From: Rikenellaceae bacterium
GTDB taxonomy: Bacteria > Bacteroidota > Bacteroidia > Bacteroidales > UBA932
Direction: 5' to 3'
Assembly: GCA_900769385.1 (NCBI GenBank)
Contig: CAAGGO010000051.1
Coordinates: 1 to 5,007, forward strand
Length of the DNA stretch: 5,007 bases
The notes under the pieces are model-generated. The model was given only the letters and a program-made list of their open reading frames with translations. It was not told the origin of the DNA and searched no databases. Shown in pieces: positions 4,990-5,007 of the stretch (positions are counted from its first letter, which is position 1; each line of letters opens with the position of its first letter). A program made the translations under genes and the position numbers.

Positions 4990-5007
4990 AGATCGGAAGA
5001 GCGTCGT
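4990..5007 (-). other. Illumina TruSeq adapter (reverse complement), not genomic
   Basis: AGATCGGAAGAGCGTCGT is the reverse complement of the same adapter found at 1-20. It starts directly after codon 128 of the acyltransferase gene and would add the false residues RSEERR if translated. The genomic insert ends at 4989. Confidence 0.98.

Noticed and set aside
1..5007. Terminal inverted repeats as a sign of an insertion sequence or linear element
   Set aside because: The repeats are sequencing adapter, and there is no transposase or phage gene in between.

Overview
The window is a 4,969-base genomic insert (21-4989) flanked on both sides by Illumina TruSeq adapter sequence (1-20 and, reverse-complemented, 4990-5007). 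It therefore looks like an untrimmed long-fragment or synthetic-long-read product, and both terminal genes are cut by the library, not by biology. The insert points to a member of the Bacteroidetes, most likely order Bacteroidales. It has ferredoxin-dependent 2-oxoacid oxidoreductase genes, an RNase Y, promoters of the TTTG / TAnnTTTG type and A-rich, Shine-Dalgarno-poor leaders, and its proteins resemble gut Bacteroidales. Genus and species cannot be fixed by eye. All genes are on the + strand.

Left part (22-938): the 3' end of the beta subunit (korB) and the complete gamma subunit (korC) of a 2-oxoglutarate/2-oxoacid:ferredoxin oxidoreductase. They end in a textbook intrinsic terminator. 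The alpha subunit is expected to the left, outside the window.

Middle (935-3439): a promoter whose -33 element lies in the tail of the korC terminator drives a two-gene operon. Its first gene encodes a 97-residue coiled-coil protein of unknown function and its second encodes the division protein ZapA. Next comes a roughly 188-nt structured non-coding RNA that I call 6S RNA (ssrS), then a G-free A-rich leader, then rny (RNase Y). The zapA-ssrS adjacency also occurs in Gammaproteobacteria, which makes it the most interesting biological point here.

Right part (3440-4989): a 215-bp intergenic region holds nested inverted repeats and a promoter. It is followed by a bile acid:sodium symporter (BASS) family transporter and, 3 bp after its stop, the start of a PlsC-like lysophospholipid acyltransferase that runs into the right adapter.

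I see no mobile element, CRISPR array, tRNA or rRNA, and no wholly new system. The region reads as core chromosome. The points worth following up are the 6S RNA locus, the uncharacterised ZapA partner candidate and the structured DNA/RNA downstream of rny.
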